A DNA stretch of 64,000 bases, taken from positions 806,001 to 870,000 of the forward strand of contig KB906756.1 of the NCBI GenBank assembly GCA_000381605.1. Direction: 5' to 3'. The notes below the pieces were generated by a model, which saw only the letters and a list, made by a program, of their open reading frames with translations, was not told the DNA's origin and did not search any database. Shown in pieces: positions 34,365-44,077 of this stretch; the stretch's first letter is position 1, and each line of letters begins with the position of its first letter. The stretch comes from Acidobacteriaceae bacterium KBS 89. GTDB taxonomy: Bacteria; Acidobacteriota; Terriglobia; Terriglobales; Acidobacteriaceae. The translations under genes and the position numbers were made by a program.

Positions 34365-35098
34365 TCAGATGGCCGACAAGCCGCCGTCGACGGACAACTC
34401 CACCCCATTCACGAAGCTCGAATCGTCTGAAGCAAGAAACAGCACGACCGCCGCGATTTCCGCAGGTTGACCCATCGTTCCCCGCGGGATCAGGAATTCG
34501 AACATCTCCTTCGCCTCCTTGGTGAGAACTTCTTCCTGCATCGGTGTGGCGATCGGCCCCGGGCTCAGCACGTTCACCCGGATCTTCCTGCCCTTCAGTT
34601 CGTTGAGCCACGTGCGTGCGAAGTAGCGCAATGCCGCCTTGCTCGCCGCATACACGCCGAAACCAGGAAACCCCTTCACCGAAGCAACTGATCCGGTCAT
34701 GATGATCGATCCGCCATCGTTGAACAGCGGCAACGCCTTCTGAACCGTAAACAGTGTTCCGCGAGCATTCAGGTTGAAGGCCGCATCGAAGTGCTGCTCG
34801 GTAATCTCGCCCAGTGGGACGGCTTCGCCCGTGCCGGCGGTCGCGTACAGGACGTCGATCTTGCCCTTTTCCCGCCTGACCGTATCGAACAGGCGGTCGA
34901 GGTCGTCGAGATTGGCCGCGTCACCGCGCACGCCGGTCACGTTCCCGCCAATCAACTTGACGGCCTCATCGAGCGTCTCCTGCCTCCGGCCCGTGATGAA
35001 AACATAGGCACCTTCTTCAACGAACCGTTTAGCGCTCGCAGCGCCAAGCCGCTCGATCCACCCGTGATGACTGCAACTTTACCTTCAAGTTTTCCCAT
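34365..35098 (-). pseudogene. Short-chain dehydrogenase/reductase with frameshift in Rossmann motif
   Basis: A classical SDR of about 244 residues if repaired. The true start is ATG at 35098 (MGKLEGKVAVITGGSSGL); the next residues should be GAASAKRFVEEG but one G is missing in the glycine-rich loop near 35045, which breaks the NAD(P)-binding TGxxxGxG motif. Downstream the frame is intact: LYATAGTGE, catalytic Ser in TGSVASVKGF, YAASKAAL (Tyr-x-x-x-Lys) and the C-terminal SVDGGLSAI. Translation from an internal start could only give a protein without cofactor loop. The divergent AraC regulator is also broken, so the pair has probably decayed. Confidence 0.8.
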
Positions 35099-35221
35099 AA
35101 TTACTTCCTTTCGGTAGATGTATAGCATTCCGTACAGGAGAGTAGAGTTCTTTGGCGATGGACGAGAACTGCTTGAGAGTTCCTAATATTTTGTCCATTC
35201 GTCCAAAACTGGGAGGCTAAA

Positions 35222-36200
35222 TTGGATCCGATAACAGACATCTTTAGAACGATGCACGTGACCGCTTTGGGTCTGCACTGGCTCGAAGCCACAGCCCCGT
35301 GGGGCGTGAAACAGGAAAATCAGGCGGAAGAAAAAGTCACGCCTACCGGCAAAAAAAAGACTTCCCCAACAGATTTGGCGCACTTCGCCATGCTTTCGCG
35401 CGGCAACTGCTGGCTGAGTGTGGAAAGGATTCCGGAGCCGATTCCCCTCACCGGTGGTGATTGCTTTTAACTGGCTAAGGGGACTTCGATTGTTTTGCGC
35501 GACAGCCCGCGGACACGTCCAAAGTGGAGTTTGCGAGATCGGGGCCAGGGCCAACGGCAATGTCGCTCTTTATAGAGGTGGTGGCGCACCGACGACAATC
35601 GTCTGTGGTTCCTTGAGTTTTGATCACGCCAGCCTGAAGCCGACCACTCAGTTATTGCCGAGCTTCATTTTGATGAAGGCCGATGAGGCACGCACGCTTG
35701 CTCTTCACAACACAGTGCAGGCGCTTGCTTTGGAAATGGCAGAACAGGCGCCGGGATCTGAAGTCGTCGCGACTCGACTGGCCGAGGTTCTGTTTATCCA
35801 AGTGCTTCGGGCGCATATCGCGTCGGGACCAGAACGTAACAAAGGATGGCTTCGTGCGGTTTTTGATCCTCAGATGGGCACTGCCCTGAGTGCCATTCAC
35901 AACAAAGTGAATACACCCTGGACAGTTGAATCCCTGGCCGAAGCAGCGGGCATGTCTCGCTCCGAATTCGCGGCCCGTTTCAAGGAGCTGCTCGGACAAA
36001 CGCCACTGGAATATGTAACCGAGTGGCGCATGCAGAAGGCGATGCAGTTACTAGAACAGCGTGACACAAAGCTCATCGACGTTGCTCGGTTGGTCGGTTA
36101 TGAGTCGGACGCTGCGTTCAGTAAGGCGTTCAAGCGAGTTGTTGGGGCTAACCCTGGTGAATATCTCAAACGTGGTCATCAAAACCGAGGCCATGTCTGA
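35222..36200 (+). pseudogene. AraC-family regulator, nonsense plus frameshift
   Basis: An AraC regulator with N-terminal cupin-type domain. The first part (DPITDIFRTMHVTALGLHW...LSVERIPEPIPLTGGDCF) ends at a TAA at 35468-35470; the same frame continues sensibly after it (LAKGTSIVLRDSPRTRPK). Around 35520 the frame shifts and then stays open to 36200, giving CEIGARANGNVALYRGGG and two intact helix-turn-helix motifs (WTVESLAEAAGMSRSEFAAR and LIDVARLVGYESDAAFSKAF). Divergent from the SDR gene, which it probably controlled. Two independent lesions make a sequencing artefact unlikely. Confidence 0.8.
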
Positions 36201-36354
36201 ATGGCGGAGGTATTTGAAGTGGAGGATTCTGACTTTGGCGGCGGGTCTGGGCATCATGGAAGTGTGTTCTTCCGATGAGATGGGTGCTCCAAACGCCTCG
36301 CATCTGGGAACAGGAAACCACGCAGCCGAACCAACCGAAGCAGACCAAGATTAG
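36193..36354 (+). CDS. Possible 53-residue peptide overlapping araC end
   Basis: An ATG overlapping the AraC stop opens a 53-codon frame beginning SEWRRYLKWRILTLAAGLGI and ending polar. A weak hydrophobic stretch is present. No family recognised; may be chance. Confidence 0.2.
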   Translation: MSEWRRYLKWRILTLAAGLGIMEVCSSDEMGAPNASHLGTGNHAAEPTEADQD

Positions 36355-36412
36355 TCCCGGTAAACGCGCTTCTGTTTACTGATCGCTTTTGCGTTAGCTC
36401 CCAGGGACCAAA

Positions 36413-36477
36413 TTCCCCGAAAGTCGGGATTTCGGCAAGTTCGGTCGTAGTTGCCGATAACCCCGTTTTCAAGGAAC
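36413..36477. repeat. Palindromic repeat, copy h
   Basis: TTCCCCGAAAGTCGGGATTT, CGGCAAGTTCGGTCGTAG, TTGCCGATAACCCCGTTTTC, AAGGAAC. Full two-arm copy with a short loop. Confidence 0.85.
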
Positions 36478-36654
36478 TACAGCAACCACTTGTCGAGATG
36501 TCGACTATTCGGCAACTTCCTCGATCTCATTCGTCGATGAGTGAGTTGGCGATTTTTCAGCAATCGACGCGGCATACGGGCCGGAGACCGGCCTCAGCCC
36601 CTTCGGCCCGCGAGTACGAAACTTGCGGCGTTGGGAGAGCGATTGCCGACACGG

Positions 36655-37975
36655 TTACTTCTGTTCTAGAGTCAGAGCGTATATCTCGTCGGTCCCCGCA
36701 TCGCGAAGCAAAAGTGGCGCATCGTTCGGGTCAAGACCCAGCCAACCACTGGTGTACCACCCGATACTTCGAAATTCCTTTAGATCGACAATCCGCTCCT
36801 CGTCGCCGCCGGAGATGGCGATCCTGAAGACACCACGATCATCTGTTGAGCGCAGGAAGTAGATAAACCGGCCATCCTTTGACCAGCTGGGGAAGGTGTT
36901 CAGCCCTTTTAGACGAAGGTCTTTCCACCGTTGCGTCCGGAGGTCAAAGATGCTCAGATAGTCAACTTTGAGCGGTAATCCTGCGATGTATCGCCCATCA
37001 GGAGACCATCGTGGCATGCAAAATCCTTCCGGTCGATGAGGGAGGGTGATGATTCTCCGAGTGGCAAGTTCGAGAATCCGTACTTCAATTTTGGCCGGGG
37101 AGAAGTTTCCAACGCCTTGCCAAGGGACCGTCGAGTACACCACTTTTTTACCGTCGGGCGACCAGGTGAGATCCGCGTGCGGCCCACTCTCCTCGGGAAT
37201 GAGGCGCTTGGGAGTGCCACCCTGCGAAGGGACGACGTAGACTGCGTCCACACTGTTCTGGGAATTATCGGTAAACACGATCTCCGAGCCATCCGGTGAC
37301 CAGCGTACATCTCTCGGGTAAAAGGGCGGCTTGGTCAGCTGCACGAGTCCAGCGCCATCGCGGTGGGCTCGCCATAGAACGCCGTCTGGAGACGTGACAT
37401 ATGCCACATGGGTCCCGTCCTTTGAAAAGGCCACCATTTCAGCCGAAATACCACTCAGATAAGGATCGAAATGATTGGACCGCTTATCGTAGCGGACAAG
37501 TTCGCCACGAACGGACCTGCCACGAGAGAAGACCCTGTGCCCATCCCGATCGGAGACGGCTGGACCCCAATCCATGGGATGTCAATTGAATTGGCTCGGC
37601 AATTGGCGGACGCAGCCTTCCGCGTCGTTCGTCAATTGCCCACAGCTGGCCGCCATGGTTGTAGTTAGGAAATCTGTTCATGCTTCCTATACTTCCTGAC
37701 ACGAACAGAAAGAATTCCCCATCGAGGGACCACTGACCGCCCCACTGCGATGCTGATGCGTGCCAGCCTGGAAGCAGCTGGTGAAGATTGGAGCCACTCG
37801 ACGAAACCTCCCACATCTTTTGGTCGCGGGTGAACCGAATGGCAGTTCCGCCCGGCGACCAACTCAGATCCCCAATTCGCACATGCTCACCCTCGGCAGC
37901 GTGTGAGGCGAGAATTAATCGCGGCTCACCCCCCCTCCACCGCCATCGAATAGACGTCACCGTGTGCAGTTGCTA
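36655..37975 (-). pseudogene. PD40/TolB-like beta-propeller, truncated and frameshifted
   Basis: Two overlapping frames form one protein. From the GTG at 37960: GEPRLILASHAAEGEHVRIG, DLSWSPGGTAIRFTRDQKMW and LWAIDERRGRLRPP. A frameshift near 37575 moves to the frame DWGPAVSDRDGHRVFSRG, followed by PD40 repeats such as VRWSPDGSEIVFTD, LTWSPDGKKVVYST, PRWSPDGRYIAG, PSWSKDGRFIYF. Another frameshift at the seven-G run (37930-37936 on the plus strand as C) separates an upstream YSMAVEGG. In related acidobacterial proteins, as I recall them, these propellers follow an N-terminal winged-helix DNA-binding domain; that part is absent, replaced by an unrelated divergent frame. A decayed CadC-type regulator is likely. 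Confidence 0.7.
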
Positions 37976-38227
37976 GAGCACGGACCACTGCGAAGCGCGC
38001 TTGATGATGATCCAGCATTCCGCAGCAGCCGAAAGGTCTTCGATGAGTACCTCGAAGCGAATGAGTTGGAATTGGCACTACACTCAGCGTGCGATGCTCT
38101 TCTAGCGGTCCAGCACAGTAAGCCTGATGCTGTAGTACTGCGCGCCATCTGGCCTACATGCCAGAAACGGCGCGGCTCACGCGGCCACCTGGAGCTACCC
38201 GGCGTCAGAGCGAAGTTCCAGGAATGA
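37964..38227 (+). CDS. Small hypothetical protein, probably 5'-truncated
   Basis: 87 codons from a GTG. The first 50 residues (LLEHGPLRSALDDDPAFRSS, EYLEANELELALHSACDALL) look like a real helical protein of a small family I have seen only as hypothetical; the remainder is less convincing and may be out of frame. It abuts the truncated propeller, so a deletion junction lies around 37960-37975. Confidence 0.35.
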   Translation: MQLLEHGPLRSALDDDPAFRSSRKVFDEYLEANELELALHSACDALLAVQHSKPDAVVLRAIWPTCQKRRGSRGHLELPGVRAKFQE

Positions 38228-38259
38228 ACCGGGACGACATGAAACCACGTGTGGCGAAT

Positions 38260-41200
38260 CTACTCTGACGCGCCTTCCACTGCGATACCAGAGTTGAGCA
38301 TAAATACCAAATCGCAGGTCGAGCTCTTCTTACCGCAGTACACAACCGCATCGCGCAGCACACGCGCAGACGATCCGGCTGGCTCCGCGCCGGGCAGATG
38401 CAGCGACTTTGCCTCGTCCAGCAGGGTCTTCAGTTTTGCATCACCTGAGACGAGCATAGCTGCCGCGATACCATCGGCGTTCAACTGGAGACGTACCGTG
38501 CCGCCACCCTCCGCACCCACGCCATTCTTCACGTGGTAGCTGCGAAAGTCCTGCATCGACGTTGCAAAGTGCTCGCCGGTGGCGGCCTTGACTCCGGCCT
38601 TCTCAAGGCGCGCAATGGCCGCAACCACTTCGGCAAAGTCCTCCTTCGCGTCGGCCGCATGCTCCGCTTGCTTCGCAAGCCGGTACATCCATAGCGCGTC
38701 TGCACTGCGGTCCAGACCCTCGAAGGCCTGCGCCAAGTGATTGCCGACGATTACATTTTGCTGTGAGAACCATGCTGCGCGCAGGTACGGCTCGGCCTCC
38801 TTCGGCTTGCTCTCCAGCAGCAGAATGTAACCCAGCGTGTCCCACGAGGCTGTGAGGTTCGCCGAATCGGCAAAGGCCTTCGTATTCGCCTCTTCCAATA
38901 CGTGCGAGGCGGTCGCCTTTTCCAGCAGATCGACCGAACGGCGCGACTGCGTCTCCGCGAACGGCAGATCGATCTTCGTCTCCGACAGCACATAGACGTT
39001 GTTGTTGATGACATCCGGATCATCGCTACCGTCCATCGCCTTCTTCGCGGCCATGGCGGCTTCTTCGTTGCGATGCAGTTCGTACAGCGTGCTTGCCACC
39101 TGCGAGGCCACCGCGCGGTCTTCAGGCTGGCGTGCCTGCAGATCACGCAGAACTTTCAGCGCATGCGTGTAGTCTCCCTGTTTGCCGAACACATAGACTC
39201 GCATCTGCTGAACCCGTTCACTGCTACCGCCGTAGCTGTTCAGCAATCCCTCAGCATCGCTGTAACGCTGCTTGTTGCTGTATTCCTGGGCCAGTCCGAG
39301 AACCATCCAGGGATCGTCATCGGGATGTGCCTTCATCTCTGCTTCGACATCGCGGGCGCCGGAGTCAAGATCCCCGTCATTCGCTTTGACGACCCCAAGC
39401 ATACCCAGGACGTAAGGCGCATCCGGCGAACTCTTGCGTAAAGCTTCGAGGCGGCTGCGGGCCCCACCAATATCTCTACGCTGCAGCATAGCGGTGATCT
39501 CTACCAGTTGCTGTCGGGTGTCAGAGGGGTTCGAGGGCTCGGCTGTAAGCGTCGTATCCTTGGCCGGCTTGGTGGATGCGCTCTTCGCGCCCTCCTTGTT
39601 GATCGTGAGGTGATCGGGCGGGATGAGCCGCAGGTAGGGCTCCCCATCGTTCACCAGAGTTGCTTTCTGAAAGGCAAGGTAATCCTTCCATCGGTCGCGC
39701 GGCAGCTTATGCACCTTGACAACCAGCTTGCGATCAGCGATGACCTTCCCGTCGACAAGGCGATATGTCTTGTCGTAGGTAGTGAACTCCCGAGAGACAT
39801 GAACTGCATCGGGCAGCTCTGCACGATAGCCCGCGGGAAGAGCCATGGTGCTGTGAGCTTCGACGGTACGCGGCGCGCCAAGGTCGATATCGTGTTCGGG
39901 CGCTTTCTCTTCGCTCACAAGAGTAAGTTCAACGGTGGGGAAGAGAGGCAACGATTGATTGTTCTCCCACCCAGCGTACTTCTCGCGGCTGTAATCGTAG
40001 GTGATCTTCACCGGCGCAGCTGCGTCGGTCTGGCGCATGTCCGTGCCACTCACCTTACCGCTAAACCCCATTGCCCCGGAGAGGTACTGCATCGCGTCGT
40101 CCCATTGTGCGGGTGATAGCCGCTGCATCATGGAGCGCAACTCCAGCTCAGTGTCAGATCTCGCGGTCAATACCATATGGCTCTTTAGCAGGCCGTCACT
40201 GTCGAGCCTGCCCTCGGCGAGAAAGTCTTCGTGGTAGGCATAGGGCGGGTTCGCCGGAGTCTTCTCAAGTGCGGCCGGAGCCTTATCCGGGATGACGAGC
40301 GCCTGCTGGTCGCGGATGACGGGCATGAGCACGCGGAAGGGTGCGACCTCTGCGGTGGAATCGAGCCAGACTCGCTCCGGCTTGCCGGCCGCGTCGGGCA
40401 GTTCGACTGTCGTGATGGCGTGGTTGAAGACCGCGGGTGATGGCACATCCGTTACCGGCGCAATCCCCGCCCCGATCAGTACGGGTGCCGTAGTCATCCC
40501 TTTCGCGCGTAGCAGGCTCTCCAACAGAGTGTCCTTGTCCTTGCAATCGCCGTAGCCGTGGTCCAGCACCTCGTCGGGTGTATGCGGCTGGAAGCGGCCA
40601 ACGCCGAACGAGAGCGAGATGTAGCGGATCTGCGTTGCAACGAAACGATAGAGCGCCTCTGCCTGTTCCTGAGGTGTCTTTGCATTTTGGGTCAGCTCAT
40701 CGGCTTTGGCGCGCACGCTGGCGGTAGGCTGGAGGCGCTGCTCTGCCAGACTGCGGTACCAGTCGCCAACTTCGGCCCAGCTATGGAAGGTGGTCCATGC
40801 CACGCTGGGCAGCTTGCGTCCGTCGACGTCTTCGTCCGGATCCTTCACCTCGGCCGCGGTCATCTTGCCGTTCTCGTCGCGTGCGCTGGCCTTGGTCTGC
40901 GAGAAAGTCCACGTCCACACCTGCATTCCGTCGCGCGTCACTGGCGTCGTCTTGTGGTTCGGGCTCCAAACCTGCACGTAGGTCTTTTCCGGCACGGCAA
41001 GCGTTAGACTCTGTTCCAGAACCACGCCACCCTGCACCAGGAAATGCTCCGCCCCCCAGAATTGTCCCGGCGCTTGCGCCTTGGTAAGGACGGTGTGGAA
41101 CTGATATTCGAGCCGGTCGCCCGACGCAAGGCTACGCACGGGGAGGTGTTTCTCTTTGAGGTCCGAGTACATCGGCGCTTCGCGGGTTACTTCTGCGGGC

Positions 41201-41535
41201 ATCTCCATGGCGTCGTCGACTGGCGTGTTTACTGTGCTGCCGTCCGGCTTATGCACGCGTACGAATTCCATCGTCGCGGTCGAATTTGCTGAAGCGTAAG
41301 ACAGATTCAACACGCTGAACTGCCGTGCCACGCCGTCGGACTGAATGCGCACGATTACATGCTGCACTATGTCGCCGGTGCCGTCGGCCTTCATTGTTGT
41401 AGTGGTGTCATACCGCTCAAAGACAAACGGCTCGTCGCGGTACGGATCCACGGAGGACCCAGGAGTTTGAGTATGGGACGGCAGCGGTAGCGTCGCAATT
41501 ACGGCAGCGGACAACACAATCAGACGGAGTTTCAT
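38260..41535 (-). CDS. DUF3857 / transglutaminase-like / TPR secreted protein
   Basis: 1091 residues with signal peptide (LIVLSAAVIATLPLPSHTQ). Residues ~40-240 are a DUF3857 domain; ~270-420 a transglutaminase-like fold with Cys in HGYGDCKDKDTLL, His in FNHAITTV and Asp in VWLDSTAE, so the catalytic triad is complete. A beta-rich region (~430-660) is followed by TPR-like helices (~690-990: RSRLEALRKSSPDAPYVLGM, DPWMVLGLAQEYSNK, TLGYILLLESKPKEAEPYL) and a C-terminal beta domain. Common in Bacteroidota and Acidobacteriota; the usual role is unknown, perhaps peptide or glycan cross-link processing in the periplasm. Its start overlaps the stop of the 41532-41915 gene by four bases, so the two are probably co-translated. 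Confidence 0.85.
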   Translation of the reverse strand: MKLRLIVLSAAVIATLPLPSHTQTPGSSVDPYRDEPFVFERYDTTTTMKADGTGDIVQHVIVRIQSDGVARQFSVLNLSYASANSTATMEFVRVHKPDGSTVNTPVDDAMEMPAEVTREAPMYSDLKEKHLPVRSLASGDRLEYQFHTVLTKAQAPGQFWGAEHFLVQGGVVLEQSLTLAVPEKTYVQVWSPNHKTTPVTRDGMQVWTWTFSQTKASARDENGKMTAAEVKDPDEDVDGRKLPSVAWTTFHSWAEVGDWYRSLAEQRLQPTASVRAKADELTQNAKTPQEQAEALYRFVATQIRYISLSFGVGRFQPHTPDEVLDHGYGDCKDKDTLLESLLRAKGMTTAPVLIGAGIAPVTDVPSPAVFNHAITTVELPDAAGKPERVWLDSTAEVAPFRVLMPVIRDQQALVIPDKAPAALEKTPANPPYAYHEDFLAEGRLDSDGLLKSHMVLTARSDTELELRSMMQRLSPAQWDDAMQYLSGAMGFSGKVSGTDMRQTDAAAPVKITYDYSREKYAGWENNQSLPLFPTVELTLVSEEKAPEHDIDLGAPRTVEAHSTMALPAGYRAELPDAVHVSREFTTYDKTYRLVDGKVIADRKLVVKVHKLPRDRWKDYLAFQKATLVNDGEPYLRLIPPDHLTINKEGAKSASTKPAKDTTLTAEPSNPSDTRQQLVEITAMLQRRDIGGARSRLEALRKSSPDAPYVLGMLGVVKANDGDLDSGARDVEAEMKAHPDDDPWMVLGLAQEYSNKQRYSDAEGLLNSYGGSSERVQQMRVYVFGKQGDYTHALKVLRDLQARQPEDRAVASQVASTLYELHRNEEAAMAAKKAMDGSDDPDVINNNVYVLSETKIDLPFAETQSRRSVDLLEKATASHVLEEANTKAFADSANLTASWDTLGYILLLESKPKEAEPYLRAAWFSQQNVIVGNHLAQAFEGLDRSADALWMYRLAKQAEHAADAKEDFAEVVAAIARLEKAGVKAATGEHFATSMQDFRSYHVKNGVGAEGGGTVRLQLNADGIAAAMLVSGDAKLKTLLDEAKSLHLPGAEPAGSSARVLRDAVVYCGKKSSTCDLVFMLNSGIAVEGASE

Positions 41536-41915
41536 GGATGTAACTGCGTGTATAGCAGATTTCGGGAACGGGGTACATACCTCACATTGCCCACCCGACC
41601 AGCCACTACAGTTAGAATGCCGTTGCCGGCATGTTCAGGATCATCGACAAATGTATATCGCGTTTGCCCATCGCCCGGAAAAATCTCCATGAGCGTTGCC
41701 TTCGCCAATTCGAATTGAGCGGCAGGAATGTCCTGGAGCAAAATGCGTGCGCGACAAGAAGCGTCTTCGTCGGTGAGCCAAATTTCGGTCGCATTTCGGC
41801 TCACCATCCTGAACCAGACGGCGACGTATAGCCGGACGGCATTGGGGCTCAAAAGCGTCCGGTGGTATTCCGATAGAATATCTTCTGCGGTTAGCTGTCT
41901 GACCTCGCTTTGCAT
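41532..41915 (-). CDS. Small cytoplasmic hypothetical protein
   Basis: 127 residues, no signal peptide. Polar, mixed alpha/beta pattern (DILSEYHRTLLSPNAVRLYV, ASCRARILLQDIPAAQFELA, FVDDPEHAGNGILTVVAG). Not recognised. It overlaps the following DUF3857 gene by four bases (ATGA), so they form an operon with translational coupling. Confidence 0.6.
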   Translation of the reverse strand: MQSEVRQLTAEDILSEYHRTLLSPNAVRLYVAVWFRMVSRNATEIWLTDEDASCRARILLQDIPAAQFELAKATLMEIFPGDGQTRYTFVDDPEHAGNGILTVVAGRVGNVRYVPRSRNLLYTQLHP

Positions 41916-42101
41916 TCTCTACTGTTTCTGCGAATCGATGTGGCGTGAGTGACTTTCCATTCACACATCACCAGTGCAACAGTCCTGAATTCGCCTTGCA
42001 ATACAACTAAGTCGCCAAACTAGGACGAACGCGAAGTCAGACTTTTTGGTCATCATCTTGCAAGCCTTTCTCGTCCGCATTGAAGCCCTGCCGTCATACC
42101 G

Positions 42102-42160
42102 CTCTGAAAGTCGGGATTTCGGCAAGTTCGGTTGAAGTTGAAGAAAGCCCCGTTTCCTGA
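42102..42160. repeat. Palindromic repeat, copy i
   Basis: Left arm GAAAGTCGGGATTTCGGCAA intact; right arm GAAGTTGAAGAAAGCCCCGT partly diverged, so pairing is weaker. It overlaps the 36-nt repeat by two bases. Confidence 0.75.
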
Positions 42161-42194
42161 TCAGTTCCGGTAAGCCGATATCTGAGGACTGATC
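42159..42194. repeat. 36-nt GATC-ended repeat, copy 3
   Basis: GATCAGTTCCGGTAAGCCGA, then TATCTGAGGACTGATC; same length and ends as the other two copies. Confidence 0.6.
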
Positions 42195-42326
42195 TATTTC
42201 CTTGGCGATTGGTCCGGCGGCCGACCTAAGAATAGAAGGGCCACAGGACAGCCTTTCATTTCGGAAGGATGACGAATGGGAAGAGGTTTATGCTGACCTT
42301 GCATAATAGGGTGGAGGCTTGATGGC

Positions 42327-43739
42327 ATGGTTGCCCCCTGGGAATTGCGGCGCATCGCGGCGTTTTCGAACTTACCGGACGATCAGATTAGTTGGTTTCT
42401 AAGTCATGTACAGAAAGTCCCTGTCCGAGCAGGAGAGGCCTTCGTGCGCCAAGGCGATCCAGCAGACTGGATGTTCATCTTTCTGGAAGGGATTTTTCAA
42501 TGGAGAGGAGAGTTTGGCGGCGATACTGTGTCACTTCCAGCGCAAGCTGGTGATGTTAGTGGTGTGTTTCCTTTCTCCCGAATGAAACGGTTTACTGTGA
42601 CCGGCCGCGCGTTGACCGACGGACGGCTTCTCAAATTTCCGGCCGCGCTTTTTCCAGAACTCATACAAAAAATGCCGGAACTGACGGAGACACTCGTCGC
42701 GATGATGTCCGACAGAATCCGAGAGGGAACCCGAATCGAGCAGCAACGCGATCGGTTGGTCTCGTTGGGCAAACTATCGGCAGGACTCGCGCACGAGTTG
42801 AATAATCCCGCATCTGCCGCAAAGCGCGCTACCGGTCAAATGCGCGACGCACTGACGAGGCTGCGAAACGCAAACGCTGCGTTATGGCGGCAGTCGTTCG
42901 AGGATTCAGAGAGGTCTCGGATCGAAGAGGTAGAAGCTACGCTTCTGCGGTCAGATGCGGCTCGATTGGAGGGTCTCGCACTAAGCGACCTGGAAGAGAG
43001 ACTGGACTCAATATTGCGGAGCCATGGCCAAGATGATTCAGGGAATTTATCGGCAGCGCTGGCAAGATGCAACATGCCTCCAGACGCACTCGTGTCTCTT
43101 CTTATAGAGTTGGACTCAGCCACAGTTCGTGATGCCATTGTGAGGATCGCGGCAACGGTAGAAGTGGCGAATCTTTTGAACGCGATCGAGAGCGGCACGA
43201 CGCGAATATCGAATCTGGTCCAGACGGTAAAGGAATATACCTATATGGATCAGGCGCCGGTGCAGAATGTTGATGTCGTCCGGAGCCTGAAGACCACACT
43301 TGATATTTTGAGCCATAAGCTGAACCCCAAAATCAACGTGAAACGCGATTATCAATCGGTCCCCCTTCTTGTGAATACGGTGGGAACCGAGCTGAATCAG
43401 GTTTGGACCAACATTATTGAGAATGCGATCGATGCGATGCCTGATCAGGGCGAACTTCGGGTACGGACCTTTCGCGAAGACAACTTCGTCGTGGTGGAAA
43501 TTGGCGACAATGGCTCAGGAATCTCTCCTGAGATAAGGTCCCACATCTTTGACCCATTTTTCACCACGAAGGGTGTTGGTGAGGGAACGGGTCTTGGCTT
43601 GAATACGGTGCAAACAATTGTCCGCAAGCACGGTGGCAATGTCCAGGTTGATTCCAAGCCCGGGGATACTCGTTTTCAAGTATGGCTTCCCTTTGCGGCT
43701 CCGCCCGAAGCAGGTAACAGCGATCAGCTCGATAGTTAA
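42327..43739 (+). CDS. Sensor histidine kinase with cyclic-nucleotide-binding-like domain
   Basis: 470 residues, soluble. Residues ~5-130 form a cNMP-binding/Crp-type beta roll (VPVRAGEAFVRQGDPADWMF). The kinase core has the H box GLAHELNNPASAAK (~155), a long helical insert (~170-270), the N box VWTNIIENAIDAMPD, G1 in EIGDNGSGISPE, the F box FDPFFTTK and G2 GTGLGLNTV, so all ATP-binding motifs are intact. It would sense a cytosolic ligand and signal to an unlinked response regulator. A strong GGTGGAGG ribosome site lies just upstream. It is one of the few regulatory genes in this part of the island that is not degraded. Confidence 0.9.
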   Translation: MVAPWELRRIAAFSNLPDDQISWFLSHVQKVPVRAGEAFVRQGDPADWMFIFLEGIFQWRGEFGGDTVSLPAQAGDVSGVFPFSRMKRFTVTGRALTDGRLLKFPAALFPELIQKMPELTETLVAMMSDRIREGTRIEQQRDRLVSLGKLSAGLAHELNNPASAAKRATGQMRDALTRLRNANAALWRQSFEDSERSRIEEVEATLLRSDAARLEGLALSDLEERLDSILRSHGQDDSGNLSAALARCNMPPDALVSLLIELDSATVRDAIVRIAATVEVANLLNAIESGTTRISNLVQTVKEYTYMDQAPVQNVDVVRSLKTTLDILSHKLNPKINVKRDYQSVPLLVNTVGTELNQVWTNIIENAIDAMPDQGELRVRTFREDNFVVVEIGDNGSGISPEIRSHIFDPFFTTKGVGEGTGLGLNTVQTIVRKHGGNVQVDSKPGDTRFQVWLPFAAPPEAGNSDQLDS

Positions 43740-43888
43740 CTCTGCCCACGAGATAAGACGAGTTGAGTCTAGGCCGTAAATTTCCGCGATTGCTCGGGAC
43801 TTCGGGGAAATTGGCCGTCCTACGGATCAATCCTCATAAATGCGCTTTTGTGTACCAATCCAGCCCAATGTTCCGCAGTGACCCGTAG

Positions 43889-43962
43889 TTCCCGAAGAGT
43901 CGGGTTTTCGGCAAGTTCACAACCCAGAAAACGAAGTTTCTCAAAACCCCGTTTTCGAGGAA
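43889..43962. repeat. Palindromic repeat, copy j
   Basis: TTCCCGAAGAGTCGGGTTTT then CGGCAAGTTCAC; right part GAAGTTTCTCAAAACCCCGT, TTTCGAGGAA. The right arm belongs to the CTCAAAACC subtype. It lies in the 338-bp gap 43740-44077, which holds no gene. Confidence 0.8.
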
Positions 43963-44077
43963 GTCTGATTGGAAGGACTGACGAGTAAAGGGATATAAAT
44001 AGGCCCCGCTAATCGCTCGGGGCCAGCTATTTCAGTAAATCAACATCGTGGTGCGTCCGGCAGCGCGTCGAAATTCT

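Larger units (their letters stand above)
41916..42326. other. Intergenic region with two repeats
   Basis: 411 bp between divergent genes; holds palindromic repeat i, the third 36-nt repeat and, near the kinase start, the strong ribosome site GGTGGAGG plus a CATAAT box. Confidence 0.5.

Noticed and set aside
38902..39441. ORF of 179 codons on the plus strand
   Set aside because: Antisense of the TPR part of the DUF3857 protein.
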